From: CAZYAK01 sp964403335
GTDB lineage: Bacteria; Patescibacteriota; Gracilibacteria; Peribacterales; Peribacteraceae
Length of the DNA stretch: 64,000 nt
Reading direction: 5' to 3'
Assembly (NCBI GenBank): GCA_964403335.1
Contig: CAYOFI010000008.1
Coordinates: forward strand, 3,057-67,056
Both the position numbers and the translations under genes were made by a program. Positions 63,671 to 64,000 of the stretch are shown one piece after another. The notes below the pieces were generated by a model. That model was not told where the DNA came from, searched no databases, and worked only from the letters and a program-made list of their open reading frames with translations. Position 1 is the first letter of the stretch. Every line of letters begins with the position of its first letter.

Positions 63671-64000
63671 ACAAACGTAAAAACTTCCGCTTCCCCACCC
63701 TCAACACCCCCTCCCCCGCTTTAGCGTTGATGTCGGTGATGACCGCGTCGTCCAATTTCACGCCGCCTTGTTCGATCAATCGCTTCGCTTCGGATTTGGA
63801 CGAGACCAGTTTGTGCTCGACCATGACGTCGAGTAACCCACTCCCCTTCTTCAGTTTTACCTCGGGCATATCATCGGGAATACCGTGATCTTTGTGGACG
63901 TTTTGGAATTGTTGCTCTGCATGCGCGGCTGCATCTGCATCGTAGTAGAGCGTGACGACTTCGCGGGCGAGTTGCATTTTTGCTTCTTTCGGATTCAGTC
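63660..64000 (-). CDS. tyrS: Tyrosyl-tRNA synthetase, C-terminal part (runs off the window)
   Basis: Charges tRNA-Tyr. Only the C-terminal ~113 residues are present. The reading frame is open to the window end with LNPKEAKMQLAREVVTLYY, the family's conserved N-P-x-x-x-K-x-x-L-A segment, followed by a linker and an S4 RNA-binding domain (LLDVMVEHKLVSSKSEAKRL, then GGVKLDD and FLRLYVL end). The catalytic domain lies beyond the window. The downstream A/T-rich gene starts just before this stop. Confidence 0.9.
   Translation of the reverse strand, partial: LNPKEAKMQLAREVVTLYYDADAAAHAEQQFQNVHKDHGIPDDMPEVKLKKGSGLLDVMVEHKLVSSKSEAKRLIEQGGVKLDDAVITDINAKAGEGVLRVGKRKFLRLYVL

Overview
The window is a dense bacterial chromosome segment of middling-to-high GC with the standard genetic code (TGA is used as a stop). 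Housekeeping genes (recF, ruvC, prs, truB, ftsA-ftsZ, dut, dnaA, thrS, eno, infB, rplS, rarA, pgk, tyrS, four tRNAs) alternate with proteins I cannot assign. The gene content suggests a streamlined Patescibacteria/CPR-type organism, perhaps Peregrinibacteria/Peribacteria-like. The hints are many short unassigned membrane proteins, a T4SS-type pilin and a VirB6-like protein without a conjugation locus, a ThrRS without its TGS domain, a stand-alone 5'-3' exonuclease, and two short membrane paralogs. That placement is inference; no rRNA is present.

Layout. 1-9 kb: 3' end of a Glu/Leu-type dehydrogenase, a thioredoxin-reductase-like protein, Nudix hydrolase, a 941-aa protein with a caspase-like (clan CD) C-terminal domain, recF and ruvC. 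9-18 kb: secreted and membrane proteins, tRNA-Ile, prs, PRC-barrel protein, T4SS-type pilin, truB, tRNA-Lys, M23 peptidase. 18-23 kb: 5'-3' exonuclease ending in a clamp-binding-type motif, ftsA, ftsZ (with an assembly gap), dut. 23-29 kb: a 1291-aa HELGH protein with a membrane partner, tRNA-Val, comF-like gene. 29-38 kb: rseP-type protease, dnaA, thrS, Lgt-like protein, eno, tRNA-Pro. 38-52 kb: DHH phosphoesterase, infB (with an assembly gap), VirB6-like pair, rplS, csaB-like, rarA. 52-64 kb: an inverted-repeat element carrying a broken four-helix-bundle gene, a TsaE-HD fusion, envelope genes, pgk, a dif-like site directly in front of a Xer-type recombinase, a multi-hairpin RNA candidate, and tyrS.

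Three things stand out. First, the intergenic spaces hold many long imperfect hairpins built from short repeated 'words'. One pair of such arms (27 of 28 bases identical) flanks a 23S-intervening-sequence-type gene, and a separate ~130-bp inverted-repeat element is present three times. Second, at least ten genes have a TAnnnT -10-like hexamer exactly six bases before the start codon, as expected for leaderless mRNAs; most other genes have pyrimidine-rich leaders rather than Shine-Dalgarno sequences. Third, a promoter-like sequence followed by five strong hairpins lies next to the Xer gene and a pair of small membrane-protein paralogs, and may be an undescribed RNA.

Functionally the window combines replication and repair (dnaA, recF, ruvC, rarA, exonuclease, Xer/dif), division (ftsA/ftsZ), translation (infB, thrS, tyrS, rplS, truB, tsaE) and lower glycolysis (pgk, eno). 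It also carries an envelope set: WecA-like, CsaB-like, M23 peptidases, Lgt-like and an LPTSG-tailed protein.
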